Source: Actinocatenispora sp036503555
GTDB taxonomy: Bacteria > Actinomycetota > Actinomycetes > Mycobacteriales > Micromonosporaceae
NCBI GenBank assembly: GCA_036503555.1
Contig: DASXWQ010000042.1
Location: 147,766 to 211,765 of the forward strand
Reading direction: 5' to 3'
DNA length: 64,000 nucleotides
The notes under the pieces were generated by a model that did not search any database, was not told the DNA's origin, and saw nothing but the letters and a program-made list of their open reading frames with translations. The position numbers were made by a program, and so were the translations under genes. Within the stretch, counting starts at the first letter, position 1. Each line of letters begins with the position of its first letter. Shown here in pieces: positions 35,259-43,434 of the stretch.

Positions 35259-36668
35259 TCAGCCGCGCAGCATCTCCGCGACGAGGAACGCCAGTTCGAG
35301 CGACTGCTGGGTGTTGAGGCGCGGGTCGCAGGCCGTCTCGTACCGGGTCGGGAGGTGCAGCTCCTCCAGCGCCTGCGCGCCGCCGAGGCACTCGGTGACG
35401 TCCTCGCCGGTCAGCTCGACGTGGATGCCGCCCGGGTGGGTGCCGAGCCCGCGGTGCACCTCGAAGTATCCGAGGACCTCATCGACGATCCGGTCGAACT
35501 GGCGCGTCTTGTACCCGTTCGACGACTCGAACGTGTTGCCGTGCATCGGGTCGCACTGCCAGACGACCTTGGCGCCGGACGCGGTGACCTTCTCCACGAT
35601 CGGCGCGAGCGCGTCGCGTACCTTGCCGTTGCCCATCCGGCTGATCAGCGTCAACCGGCCGGGCACGTTGTCCGGGTTGAGCCGCTCGCACAGCTCGATC
35701 GCGGTGTCCGGCGCCGTACCCGGGCCGATCTTGACGCCGATCGGGTTCGCGATGCGGGACACGAAGTCGATGTGCGCCCCGTCCATCCGACGGGTCCGCT
35801 CGCCGACCCAGATCATGTGCCCGGACAGCGCGTACGCCCGGTCGCCGGCGACGCGGGTCAGCGCCCGCTCGTACTCCAGCATCAGGGCCTCGTGGCTGCC
35901 GTACAGCGTGACCTGGCGCAGCTCGTCGTCGTCGGCGACGCCGCACGCGTTCATGAAGCGCAGCGCGCGGTCGATCTCCCGGCCGATCGCCTCGTACCGC
36001 TCGCCGGCGGCCGAGGACCGGACGAAGTCCTTGTTCCACGTGTGCACGGCGTGCAGGTCCGCCAACCCGCCCGACAGGTACGCCCGGAGCATGTTCATCG
36101 CCGCCGCCGCGTTCGCGTACGCCCGGATCATGCGCTGCGGGTCGGCCCGCCGCGCGTCGGCGTCCGCCGCCAGCGAGTTGACCATGTCCCCGCGGTACGC
36201 CGGCAGGCCCAGCGCGTCGGTCTGCGACGACCGGGGCTTCGCGTACTGCCCGGCGACGCGGCCGACCTTCACGACCGGCATGCTCGCCCCGTATGTGAGG
36301 ACGATCGCCATCTGCAGCAGGGTGCGCGCGTTCGCCAGCAGGTGCTGCTCGGTGTTGTCCACGAACGTCTCGGCGCAGTCGCCGCCCTGCAGCAGGAACG
36401 CCCGCCCCTCGCACACCTCGGCGAGCCGCGCCCGCAGCAAATCCACCTCGTACGGGGCGACGACCGGCGGGACGCTGGACAGCACCTGGCAGACCTGGTC
36501 CGCCTCGGCCTGGTCGGGCCAGGCGACTGCCTGGTCCCGCGGCAGCTCACGCCAGGCGTCGAGGCCGAGCGCCGCCACCTCGTGCGCCTCGGCGTCGCGC
36601 GTGGTCAGCACGCTCGTGGTGTCGAGCCCGGGATGCCGAAGTTCATGCCATTCTCGCCGCACGGCCAC
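35259..36668 (-). CDS. aroG: Class II 3-deoxy-7-phosphoheptulonate (DAHP) synthase
   Basis: First enzyme of the shikimate pathway, condensing PEP and erythrose-4-phosphate. The 469-residue protein is of the plant/actinobacterial class II type: FLLQGGDCAETFVDN, KVGRVAGQYAKPRS, GDMVNSL, WVGERTRRMDGAHIDF, WQCDPMHGNTF and GIHVELTGEDVTECLGG are signature segments. Start GTG at 36668 or at 36662. Position matches M. tuberculosis Rv2178c. A direct repeat GCGGAGCCGGTCAGCCGC (35217-35234, 35253-35270) runs across the 3' end, possibly from slippage. Confidence 0.96.
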   Translation of the reverse strand: MAVRREWHELRHPGLDTTSVLTTRDAEAHEVAALGLDAWRELPRDQAVAWPDQAEADQVCQVLSSVPPVVAPYEVDLLRARLAEVCEGRAFLLQGGDCAETFVDNTEQHLLANARTLLQMAIVLTYGASMPVVKVGRVAGQYAKPRSSQTDALGLPAYRGDMVNSLAADADARRADPQRMIRAYANAAAAMNMLRAYLSGGLADLHAVHTWNKDFVRSSAAGERYEAIGREIDRALRFMNACGVADDDELRQVTLYGSHEALMLEYERALTRVAGDRAYALSGHMIWVGERTRRMDGAHIDFVSRIANPIGVKIGPGTAPDTAIELCERLNPDNVPGRLTLISRMGNGKVRDALAPIVEKVTASGAKVVWQCDPMHGNTFESSNGYKTRQFDRIVDEVLGYFEVHRGLGTHPGGIHVELTGEDVTECLGGAQALEELHLPTRYETACDPRLNTQQSLELAFLVAEMLRG

Positions 36669-36725
36669 AGCCTACGGCGCACACCGGCGCGGGACGCGGA
36701 GACCCCGCCCCGTCGCGCGATGTGG

Positions 36726-37401
36726 TCACGGCGTCAGCCGCTCCGCCTCGATGACCACCGGGAACGGCACCTCGACCCGCGCGGACTCGCCGGGACCGAC
36801 GGTGACCACGTCCCGATACGCCCCGCCTGACGGGTTCAGGTGGGCGTAGACGGTCGGCGCGTCGCCCCCGACGGCCGCCTGGACCCGCCAGTACGCGGGC
36901 ACGCCCTGGCGCGCGTACACGTGCAGCTTCTCGTCGTCGTCCAGCCACGTGGTGCTCGGCGACGCGATCTCGACGAGCAGGCCGAACTGGTCGAACGTGT
37001 GCCAGAGCCCGCCCTTCTCGTTCGGCCGCAGCACGCAGATGTCCGGGCGCCAGTAGTCGTCGTCGGCGAGATCGATCTTCACGTTCAGGTCGGGCACGGC
37101 ACGCCACCCGGGCGGCGCCACCGCCTCGATCAGCATGCCCAGCCGTAGCGCGATGCGCTGGTGGTCAAAGACAGGTGCTGGGGTCCACCACCAGTCGCCC
37201 TTCGATGATCTCGTCCCGGTAGCCGGCCGGCAGCGGCGGTACGTCGTCCGCGGTGAGCCGGGCGGTGCCGGCCCGCGGCGTCACGACCAATGCGCCGTCC
37301 ACGGTCTCGTAGATGTATCCGCCGACGCGGTCGAAGGGACCGCCGCCGCGGGGCAGCGGCAGCGGCACCGGCTCGTAGTGCCCGATCGACTCCGCGCTCA
37401 C
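36726..37401 (-). pseudogene. Frameshifted Uma2 (DUF820) family gene
   Basis: The C-terminal part (from 37136) reads as a Uma2 restriction-endonuclease-like protein: PDLNVKIDLADDDYWRPDICVLRP, LLVEIASPST and VPAYWRVQ, with the Asp and Glu residues typical of the fold. The N-terminal part (GYRDEIIEGRLVVDP) is in the next frame, stopping after DPSTCL. Deleting one C from a CCCC run (GGGG at 37180-37183 on the plus strand) would give ...RLVVDPAPVFDHQRIALRLG, joining both halves in one frame. So either the gene is broken by a +1 insertion in a homopolymer or there is a sequencing error. GTG at 37401 is a plausible original start. Uma2 proteins are often lineage-specific and mobile. Confidence 0.75.
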
Positions 37402-37446
37402 GGGCCCATCGTACCGGCGGAAACCGGCCGATCCGCCGCGTCCGCA

Positions 37447-37496
37447 TTGACAGTTGGAACCAATTGGCATCTACTTGCTTTTGAGAGTTGCTGTCA
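37447..37496 (+). promoter_or_regulatory. Sigma-70 type promoter and dyads upstream of MFS-tetR operon
   Basis: TTGACA (37447-37452), 17-base spacer, TCTACT (37470-37475). The spacer contains TTGGAACCAA and CCAATTGG dyads, and TGACAG (37448-37453) recurs inverted as CTGTCA at 37491-37496. This is a strong -35 for the window, with operator-like symmetry covering the spacer; the TetR gene at the end of the operon is the obvious candidate binder. Confidence 0.6.
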
Positions 37497-37516
37497 TTTT
37501 TTCTGGGAGGCGGGCG

Positions 37517-39109
37517 ATGACCCGGTACGGATGGGCACGTCAGGTCACGGTGCTCGTGGCGCTGTGGCTGGCGGTCCTGGTGGTCGGACTGGACACGATG
37601 GTGCTGAGCGTGGCGCTGCCGACGCTCAGCACCGACCTGGGCGCGAGCAACGCGCAGCTCCAGTGGGTCACCGACGCGTACACGCTGGCGCTGGCGGCGC
37701 TGCTGCTGCCGGTCGGCCTGCTGAGCGACCGGTACGGCCGGCGCACCGTGCTGCTCGTCGGGCTCGCCGTGTTCGGGCTGGCGTCGGCGGCCTGCGCGGA
37801 GGTCACCACCCCGGGGCAGCTGGTCGCCGCGCGCGCGGTGCTGGGGATCGGCGCGGCCGTCCTGCTGTCGGTACCGCTGTCGATCGTGCCGACCGTCTTC
37901 CGCGCGGAGCCCGGCGCCGGGAAGGGGCTGAACACGTCCGGCGCGCTGAGCATCCTGGTGTCCGGGATGATGCTGGGTCTGCCGCTCGGCCCGCTGCTCG
38001 GCGGCTGGCTGCTGGGGCACTTCTGGTGGGGTTCGGTGTTCCTGATCAACGTGCCGGTCGTGGCGATCGCGATGATCGTCGTCGCGCTGGTCATCCCGCA
38101 GTCGAGGGCCGCCGCGCGCCGCCCCGACCTGCCCGGCGTCACGCTCTCCGCCCTCGGCCTCGTCGCCCTCGTGTACGGCGTCATCGAGGGCCCCGAGCGC
38201 GGCTGGACCAGCCTGCCGGTGCTGCTGACGCTGGGTGCGGCGGTGCCGCTGCTGGCCGGGTTCGTGGCGCGCCAGGCACGGGCACGGCAGCCGCTGGTAC
38301 GGCTGGGGCTGTTCGCCGACCGGCGGTTCTCGGTGGGGGTGCTGGCGATGACGCTGGCCGGGTTCGCGCTGTTCGGCGTGGTGTTCGTCCTCCCGCAGTA
38401 CCTCCAGGTGGTGCTCGGCACCGACGCGTTCGGCGCGGGGCTGCGGCTGCTGCCGCTGATCGGCGGGATCCTCGTCGGCGCGCCGCTCGCCGACCGGCTC
38501 GCCCGGTGGACCGGCCGGCGGCTGCCGGTGGCGGGCGGGCTGCTGGTCGTCGCGGCCGGGCTCGTGCTGCACTCCCGCGTCACCGCGCACAGCGGGTACG
38601 GGCTGACGGCGGCGGCGATGCTGATCGAGGGGTTCGGCATCGCGCTGGCGTTGTCCCCGGCGATGGCCGCGGCGCTCGCCACGTTCGACACCGACGAGGC
38701 GGCGACCGGGTCGTCGCTGGTGCAGTCGATCCGGCAGGTCGGCGCGGCACTGAGCGTGGCGGTGCTGGGCAGCGTGCTGAACTCGGCGTACCGGGACCGG
38801 CTGGACCCGGCGCTGACCGGGCTGCCGCCGGCCGCGGCGCACGCGGCCCGGGGTTCGGTGGCCGGCGCGGCCGCGGTGGCCGACCGGATGGGCGCGGCCG
38901 GTGCGCCGCTGCGTACGGCGGCGGACGCCGCGTTCACGCACGGTATGTCGGTGATGCTGCTGGTGTGCGCCGGTACCGCCGCGCTCAGCGCACTGTCGAC
39001 CGCGCTGCTGCTGCCGAACCGGGACCGGCCGGCACCCGTACCGACGGCCGACGACGAGGCGCACCCCGTCCCGGCGGGAAGCCAGCACAATGGGCGGTAT
39101 GAAGGCTGA
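37517..39109 (+). CDS. MFS transporter, DHA2 (14-TM) drug:H+ antiporter family
   Basis: A 530-residue efflux transporter, 14 predicted helices. Motif A is LLSDRYGRRTVLLVG, motif D1-like WLAVLVVGLDTMVLSVALPTL, motif C GLPLGPLLGGWLL with the antiporter glycines and a GSVFLINVPV segment after it. DHA2 members export drugs, dyes and antibiotics. SD GGGAGG six bases upstream. Downstream tetR overlaps by 20 bases, so the transporter and its probable repressor are co-transcribed. Substrate unknown. Confidence 0.93.
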   Translation: MTRYGWARQVTVLVALWLAVLVVGLDTMVLSVALPTLSTDLGASNAQLQWVTDAYTLALAALLLPVGLLSDRYGRRTVLLVGLAVFGLASAACAEVTTPGQLVAARAVLGIGAAVLLSVPLSIVPTVFRAEPGAGKGLNTSGALSILVSGMMLGLPLGPLLGGWLLGHFWWGSVFLINVPVVAIAMIVVALVIPQSRAAARRPDLPGVTLSALGLVALVYGVIEGPERGWTSLPVLLTLGAAVPLLAGFVARQARARQPLVRLGLFADRRFSVGVLAMTLAGFALFGVVFVLPQYLQVVLGTDAFGAGLRLLPLIGGILVGAPLADRLARWTGRRLPVAGGLLVVAAGLVLHSRVTAHSGYGLTAAAMLIEGFGIALALSPAMAAALATFDTDEAATGSSLVQSIRQVGAALSVAVLGSVLNSAYRDRLDPALTGLPPAAAHAARGSVAGAAAVADRMGAAGAPLRTAADAAFTHGMSVMLLVCAGTAALSALSTALLLPNRDRPAPVPTADDEAHPVPAGSQHNGRYEG

Positions 39110-39695
39110 CTCGCCGGCCGCGCCGGGTCTGCGCGAACGCAAGAAGATCAAGACCCGGCGCAGCATCCAGCACCACGCGCTGCGCCTGTTCGCCGAGCAG
39201 GGGTACGAGCAGACGACGGTGGAGCAGATCTCGGCCGCCGCCGAGGTCTCCCCCAGCACGTTCTTCCGGTACTACCCGACGAAGGAGGACGTGGTCCTCG
39301 CCGACGAGTACGACCCGGTGTTCTACCAGGCCGTACTCGACCGGCCGGCGGACGAGAAGCCGCTGGCCGCGCTGCACGCGGCGATGATGGGTCTGATGCC
39401 GCAGATGGTCGCGGAGGCCGGGCAGGACACCCGGGAACGGCTGCGGCTGGTGCTGTCGGTACCGGCGCTGCGCGGCCGGACCATCCAGGGCACAGCGGAG
39501 ACCACCCGCATGATCGCGGCGGCGCTGGCCGAGCGGTCGGGGCGGACGACCGCGGCGTACGAGGACGAGGCGGTGGCCGCGGCGTACGTCGGGGTGGCCG
39601 CGGTGGCGATCATGCGCTGGGCCGAGTCGGAGGACGCCCTCGACCCGGGCGAGCTGTTGGAGCGGGGCGTCGCCGCGCTCCACGCCGGCATCTGA
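39090..39695 (+). CDS. TetR-family regulator, likely repressor of the MFS gene
   Basis: A 201-residue TetR protein. HTH: ALRLFAEQGYEQTTVEQISAAAEVSPSTFFRYYPTKEDVVL; the C-terminal domain resembles the MftR/AcrR_17-type (QAVLDRPADEKPLAALHAAM). The start at 39090 overlaps the transporter end (39109); an ATG nine bases later is possible. Overlap implies translational coupling. It probably binds the dyads in the operon promoter. Ends 17 bases before a strong bidirectional hairpin. Confidence 0.92.
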   Translation: MGGMKADSPAAPGLRERKKIKTRRSIQHHALRLFAEQGYEQTTVEQISAAAEVSPSTFFRYYPTKEDVVLADEYDPVFYQAVLDRPADEKPLAALHAAMMGLMPQMVAEAGQDTRERLRLVLSVPALRGRTIQGTAETTRMIAAALAERSGRTTAAYEDEAVAAAYVGVAAVAIMRWAESEDALDPGELLERGVAALHAGI

Positions 39696-39711
39696 GCGAC
39701 CGCCGAAGACG

Positions 39712-39748
39712 CCACAGTGGACAGTCCGCACCGGACTGTCCACTGTGG
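39712..39748. terminator. Perfect 17-bp stem, bidirectional terminator
   Basis: CCACAGTGGACAGTCCG-CAC-CGGACTGTCCACTGTGG, perfect over 17 pairs with a three-base loop, between tetR (+) and the betaine-binding protein gene (-). A second perfect palindrome, CCGGTTGTCGACAACCGG, follows at 39762-39779. No U-tract on either side, so it may block RNA ends or act as a binding site. Confidence 0.7.
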
Positions 39749-39798
39749 ATCATCAGGTCGGCCGGTTGTCGACAACCGGACCGCCGAGAAAACGTGGA

Positions 39799-40695
39799 TC
39801 AGGACGTCATCTTGGTGACGAAGTCCGGGTTCTGCTTGATCCACTCGGTGACGCCTGCGGTCGGGTCGTCCTTGTGCTTGTTCAGCGCCAGGTCCTCCAG
39901 CGTGCCGAGCTGCTGGTCGGTCATGGTGAAGTTCTTCATCCACTTCGCCACGTCCGCGTGGTTGCCGCTGAAGCCCTTCGACGCGTACGAGTGGATCTTC
40001 TCGGCCGCGCCCATCAGACCCTTCGGGTCTGCCAGGTCCTTCACCGGGTACTTCGCGTACGCCCAGTGCGGGCGCCACAGCGTCACGACGATCGGCTTCT
40101 TCTGATCGGTCGCCGCCTTCAGCGAGGTCAGCATGCCCGCCGTCGACGAGGTCTGCAGCGTGTAGTCGCTCAGGCCGTACCCGGAGATGGCCTCCTTGGC
40201 CGCCTTCGTCAGGCCGGCGCCCGGCTCGATGCCGACGATCTTGCCGCCGACCTGGCCACCCTTGCCCTTCAGGTCCGCGATCGAGTTGACCTTCATGTAG
40301 GTCGGGACCGCGATCGTGAGCTTCGCGTTCGAGTACCAGATGCCCAGGTCCTCGAACTTGCCCTGGTACTTCTCGACGTACTGCTGGTGCGTCTTCGGCA
40401 GCCAGGTGTCGAGGAACAGGTCGATGTCGCCGCCGGCGAGGCCGGTGAACATCGGGCCGGCGTCGCTGACCGGCTTCAGGTTGACCGTGTAGCCCTTCTT
40501 CTCCAGCACCTGCTTCCACAGTTCGCTGGCGACCTGGTCCTCGGCCCAGCCCTGGAGTACGCCGATCGTGACGGTCTTGCCGCCCTCCTTCGACGCCGTG
40601 CTGGCCCGCTTGCCGCACGCCGTCGCCGTCACCGACAAGGTGAGGGCGATCGCGACGACCGCGATCAACTTCGGCAGGTTCTTCCCACGCCGCAC
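39799..40695 (-). CDS. proX: Glycine betaine/proline-type ABC substrate-binding lipoprotein
   Basis: A 298-residue OpuAC-type substrate-binding protein. Start GTG 40695 with AGAGGAAGGAA upstream. Signal peptide LIAVVAIALTLSVTATAC ends in a lipobox-like cysteine, so a lipoprotein. Mature features: WAEDQVASELWKQVLEKKGY, FLDTWLPKTHQ, WRPHWAYAKY, the Trp/Tyr-rich pocket of quaternary-ammonium binders. It is the third gene of the ATPase-permease-binding protein operon. It should deliver glycine betaine or related osmolytes. A strong hairpin lies between it and the permease. Confidence 0.93.
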   Translation of the reverse strand: MRRGKNLPKLIAVVAIALTLSVTATACGKRASTASKEGGKTVTIGVLQGWAEDQVASELWKQVLEKKGYTVNLKPVSDAGPMFTGLAGGDIDLFLDTWLPKTHQQYVEKYQGKFEDLGIWYSNAKLTIAVPTYMKVNSIADLKGKGGQVGGKIVGIEPGAGLTKAAKEAISGYGLSDYTLQTSSTAGMLTSLKAATDQKKPIVVTLWRPHWAYAKYPVKDLADPKGLMGAAEKIHSYASKGFSGNHADVAKWMKNFTMTDQQLGTLEDLALNKHKDDPTAGVTEWIKQNPDFVTKMTS

Positions 40696-40719
40696 GTTGG
40701 TTCCTTCCTCTGGGACGTT

Positions 40720-40750
40720 GGTCTCCCACCGGCGTCGCCGGTGGGAGACC
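40720..40750 (-). terminator. Strong intra-operon hairpin between permease and binding protein genes
   Basis: GGTCTCCCACCGGCG-T-CGCCGGTGGGAGACC, a 15-base perfect inverted repeat in a 64-base gap. Within an operon it can act as an attenuator or protect the 5' or 3' mRNA end, letting the lipoprotein be made at a different level than the membrane parts. Confidence 0.7.
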
Positions 40751-40759
40751 GGGGGGAGG

Positions 40760-41728
40760 TCAGGCGTCCGCGCCCACGCGCGCCTCGCCCGCCTTCGCGG
40801 TACCGGAGCCCGATGTCCTGGCCGCACGCCGCTTCGCGGCACGCAGTCGGCGCTCCAACTTCTTCGCCGGGGCGGCGCGCTCGCCGAGCGCGGCGGTGAC
40901 GCGGTCCAGGAAGATCGCGAGGATCACGACCGCGAGGCCCGCCTGGAACCCGGCACCCACCTCGACCTGGGACAACGCCGAGACGACGCTCTGCCCGAGG
41001 CCCGGCGCCGACAGCATGCCGGCGATCACCACCATGGACAGCGCCAGCATGATCACCTGGTTGACGCCGGCCATGATCGTGCCCAGCGCCAGCGGCAGCT
41101 TGATCCGGCTCAGCACCTTCCACGGCGAGGCGCCGAACGCCTCACCCGCCTCGACGACCTCCCGGTCGACCTGCCGCACGCCCAGCTCCGTCAGGCGTAC
41201 GCCGGGCGGCATCGCGAAGATGACCGTCGCGACCACACCCGGTACGACGCCGAGCCGGAACAGGATCACCGCCGGGATCAGATACACGAAGGCCGGCATG
41301 GTCTGCATCAGGTCGAGCACCGGCTTCGCGATCCGGCTGACCAGGGCGCTCTGCCCGGCCGCGATGCCGATGGGTATCGCCAGGATCAGCGCGATCGCGC
41401 CGGCCACGATGATCAGGGCCAGCGTGTTCATGGCCTGGTCCCACAGCCGCATCGAGACGATGAGCAGCGGGCCGATGGCCGCGAAGATCGCGAACTTCCA
41501 CGTACGCAGCCACCAGCCGATGCCCACGAACACCAGGATCATGACCGGCCACGGTACGAACTGCAACGCGCTCGACAGCCCGTCGACGCACGTGGTGATC
41601 GCCGAGCCGATGCCGTCGAGCAGCGGGCCGAGGTTGTTGTTGACCCAGTCGACGACGCTCTCGATCCAGCTCCCGATCGGGATCTGGGGCAGCGTCGGGC
41701 CGGACTGTGCAAGCTCATGCACCGACAT
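40760..41728 (-). CDS. proW: Glycine betaine ABC transporter permease
   Basis: A 322-residue permease with a cytoplasmic/membrane N-terminal segment and about seven helices. The EAA loop is EVVEAGEAFGASPWKVLSRIKLPLALGTIMAG, typical of ProW/OpuAB. SD GGAGGGAG before ATG 41728. Its 5' end overlaps the ATPase gene by 14 bases, showing coupling. The C-terminus is basic (KLERRLRAAKRRAART), likely cytoplasmic. Confidence 0.93.
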   Translation of the reverse strand: MSVHELAQSGPTLPQIPIGSWIESVVDWVNNNLGPLLDGIGSAITTCVDGLSSALQFVPWPVMILVFVGIGWWLRTWKFAIFAAIGPLLIVSMRLWDQAMNTLALIIVAGAIALILAIPIGIAAGQSALVSRIAKPVLDLMQTMPAFVYLIPAVILFRLGVVPGVVATVIFAMPPGVRLTELGVRQVDREVVEAGEAFGASPWKVLSRIKLPLALGTIMAGVNQVIMLALSMVVIAGMLSAPGLGQSVVSALSQVEVGAGFQAGLAVVILAIFLDRVTAALGERAAPAKKLERRLRAAKRRAARTSGSGTAKAGEARVGADA

Positions 41729-42995
41729 GCGCGTCTCCCTCCGGGTCGGGCTCGGCGGCACCCACCGCGGCCGTCGCCGGCTCCGGCTCGGGCTCCACCG
41801 GCTGCTCGTCGTGGCCGTTCGCCACGCTGCCGAGCGCGGCGAGCAGCGTCACCCGCGGGATGACGCCCAGCAGGTGCCGGGACTCGTCGACGACCGCGAT
41901 CGGTACGGAGCTCTCCGCGGCGGGCGCGAACAGCTCGGCGACCGGGGTGTCCGGACCGACCGCGGTGATCTCCGCGTCGACCAGGGCGGACAGGCTCTGC
42001 TCGCCGGCGCGTACCGCCTCGGAGGTCTGCTGTTCGCGGACCACGCCGACGAGCGTCCGGTCCCGGTTGAGGACGAACAGCGCGGGGATCTGGTGCTCGC
42101 GCATCGTCTTCACCGCGGCCCGGGGGCCACCGCCGGCGCCGATCGTCGCGACCGGCGGCTCCATGATCGAACTCGCGGTCAGCACCCGGGTACGGTCGAC
42201 GTCCGCGACGAACTGCGCCACGTAGTCGTTCGCCGGGTCGGTGAGGATCTCCTCGGCCGTACCGATCTGCACGATCCGGCCGTCCCGCATCACCGCGATG
42301 TGGTCGCCGACCCGCATCGCCTCGTTGAGGTCGTGCGTGATGAACACGATCGTCTTGCCCAGCCGGCTCTGCAGCTCCAGCAGCTGGGTCTGCATGTCGC
42401 GCCGGATCAGCGGGTCGAGCGCGCTGAACGCCTCGTCCATCAACAGCACGTCGGTACCCGCGGCGAACGCCCGTGCCAGTCCGACCCGCTGCTGCATGCC
42501 GCCGGACAGCTGGGACGGCAGGCTGTCCTCCCAGCCGTCCAGGCCGACCAGGGCCAGCGACTCCAGCGCCTTCTCCCGGCGCTCGGCCGTCGGCACACCC
42601 TTGACCTCCAGCGGGTACGCCGCGTTGTCCAGCACCGTCCGGTGCGGCAGCAGCGCGAAGTGCTGGAAGACCATGCTGACCTTGTCCTGGCGCAGCCTGC
42701 GCAGCTCCGCCGGGCGCATCCGGCTGATGTCGGTGCCGTCGATCTCGACGGTGCCCGACGTCGGCCGCCACAGCCCGTTCAGCATCCGGATCAGCGTCGA
42801 CTTGCCGGAGCCGGACAGGCCCATCACGACGAAGATCTCGCCCGGCGCCACCTCGAACGACGCATCGATGACCGCGGCGGTGGCGCCCTGGGCGCGGACA
42901 TCGTCCCGGCTGGCACCTGACGCCAATGCCCGGGCGGCCTGTTCGGGTCTCCGGCCGAACACCTTGTACAGCGCGTCTGCTCGTACTGCTGGCAC
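41715..42995 (-). CDS. proV: Glycine betaine ABC transporter ATPase with CBS domains
   Basis: A 426-residue ATPase. Walker A GLSGSGKSTL, Q-loop VFQHFALLPHRT, signature LSGGMQQRVGLARAF, Walker B DVLLMDEAFSALDP, H-loop FITHDLNEAM. The C-terminal part (about 280-400) forms two CBS domains (PVATIGAGGGPRAAVKTMRE; ALVDAEITAVGPDTPVAELF) which in OpuA sense ionic strength or c-di-AMP. Start is GTG 42995, with AGAGGAG upstream. First gene of the operon; its promoter lies in the 42996-43434 gap. Confidence 0.95.
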   Translation of the reverse strand: MPAVRADALYKVFGRRPEQAARALASGASRDDVRAQGATAAVIDASFEVAPGEIFVVMGLSGSGKSTLIRMLNGLWRPTSGTVEIDGTDISRMRPAELRRLRQDKVSMVFQHFALLPHRTVLDNAAYPLEVKGVPTAERREKALESLALVGLDGWEDSLPSQLSGGMQQRVGLARAFAAGTDVLLMDEAFSALDPLIRRDMQTQLLELQSRLGKTIVFITHDLNEAMRVGDHIAVMRDGRIVQIGTAEEILTDPANDYVAQFVADVDRTRVLTASSIMEPPVATIGAGGGPRAAVKTMREHQIPALFVLNRDRTLVGVVREQQTSEAVRAGEQSLSALVDAEITAVGPDTPVAELFAPAAESSVPIAVVDESRHLLGVIPRVTLLAALGSVANGHDEQPVEPEPEPATAAVGAAEPDPEGDAHVGA

Positions 42996-43434
42996 GGTCT
43001 CCTCTTCGCTCGTGGCCGCGGCGCCGCCGCCACCCGTACCGAGCGGTGGTGACACCCCGTGACCGGTGGTGGCATGACCCGGCCATGGCCGTGCGCCAAA
43101 CCGGGTCAATGCCGGCGCACCCACGGGGCGCGAGGGGCCCGGAAAATCGGGCCTTTCGCCTCGCGAACGGCCGTGGGCACAGCCGTCCAACGGGGCCAAC
43201 CCTATCGAAGGCCCGCCGGCTCGCATCCCGAGGAGGTAACGCACCGGTAAATGCGCCCACCGAAGCGCGGCGAATGGCGGCGAATTATCCAGGTAAACGG
43301 GCGCAGACTTCCGCGATCATCCGTTACTCGCATGTGATCATCTCCACCGGAACAGGCCCCCGCTGAACAACCGCCGACAGGTACGTGAAAGGCCCGCGAG
43401 CAACCCCGCGGGCCATCACTGAGTGCTACCGCCG
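42996..43434. other. Gap holding the betaine operon promoter and proC terminator
   Basis: No gene. A relatively AT-rich minus-strand segment contains GATAAT (complement of 43284-43289), the best -10 candidate for the betaine operon, with a poor -35. GGCCCGCG-AGCAACCC-CGCGGGCC at 43391-43414 is a hairpin 20-40 bases past the proC stop and likely its terminator. Confidence 0.55.
43391..43414 (-). terminator. Terminator hairpin after proC
   Basis: GGCCCGCG pairs with CGCGGGCC around an eight-base loop; on the minus strand it is followed by TTTCACG, a short U-rich run. Confidence 0.65.
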
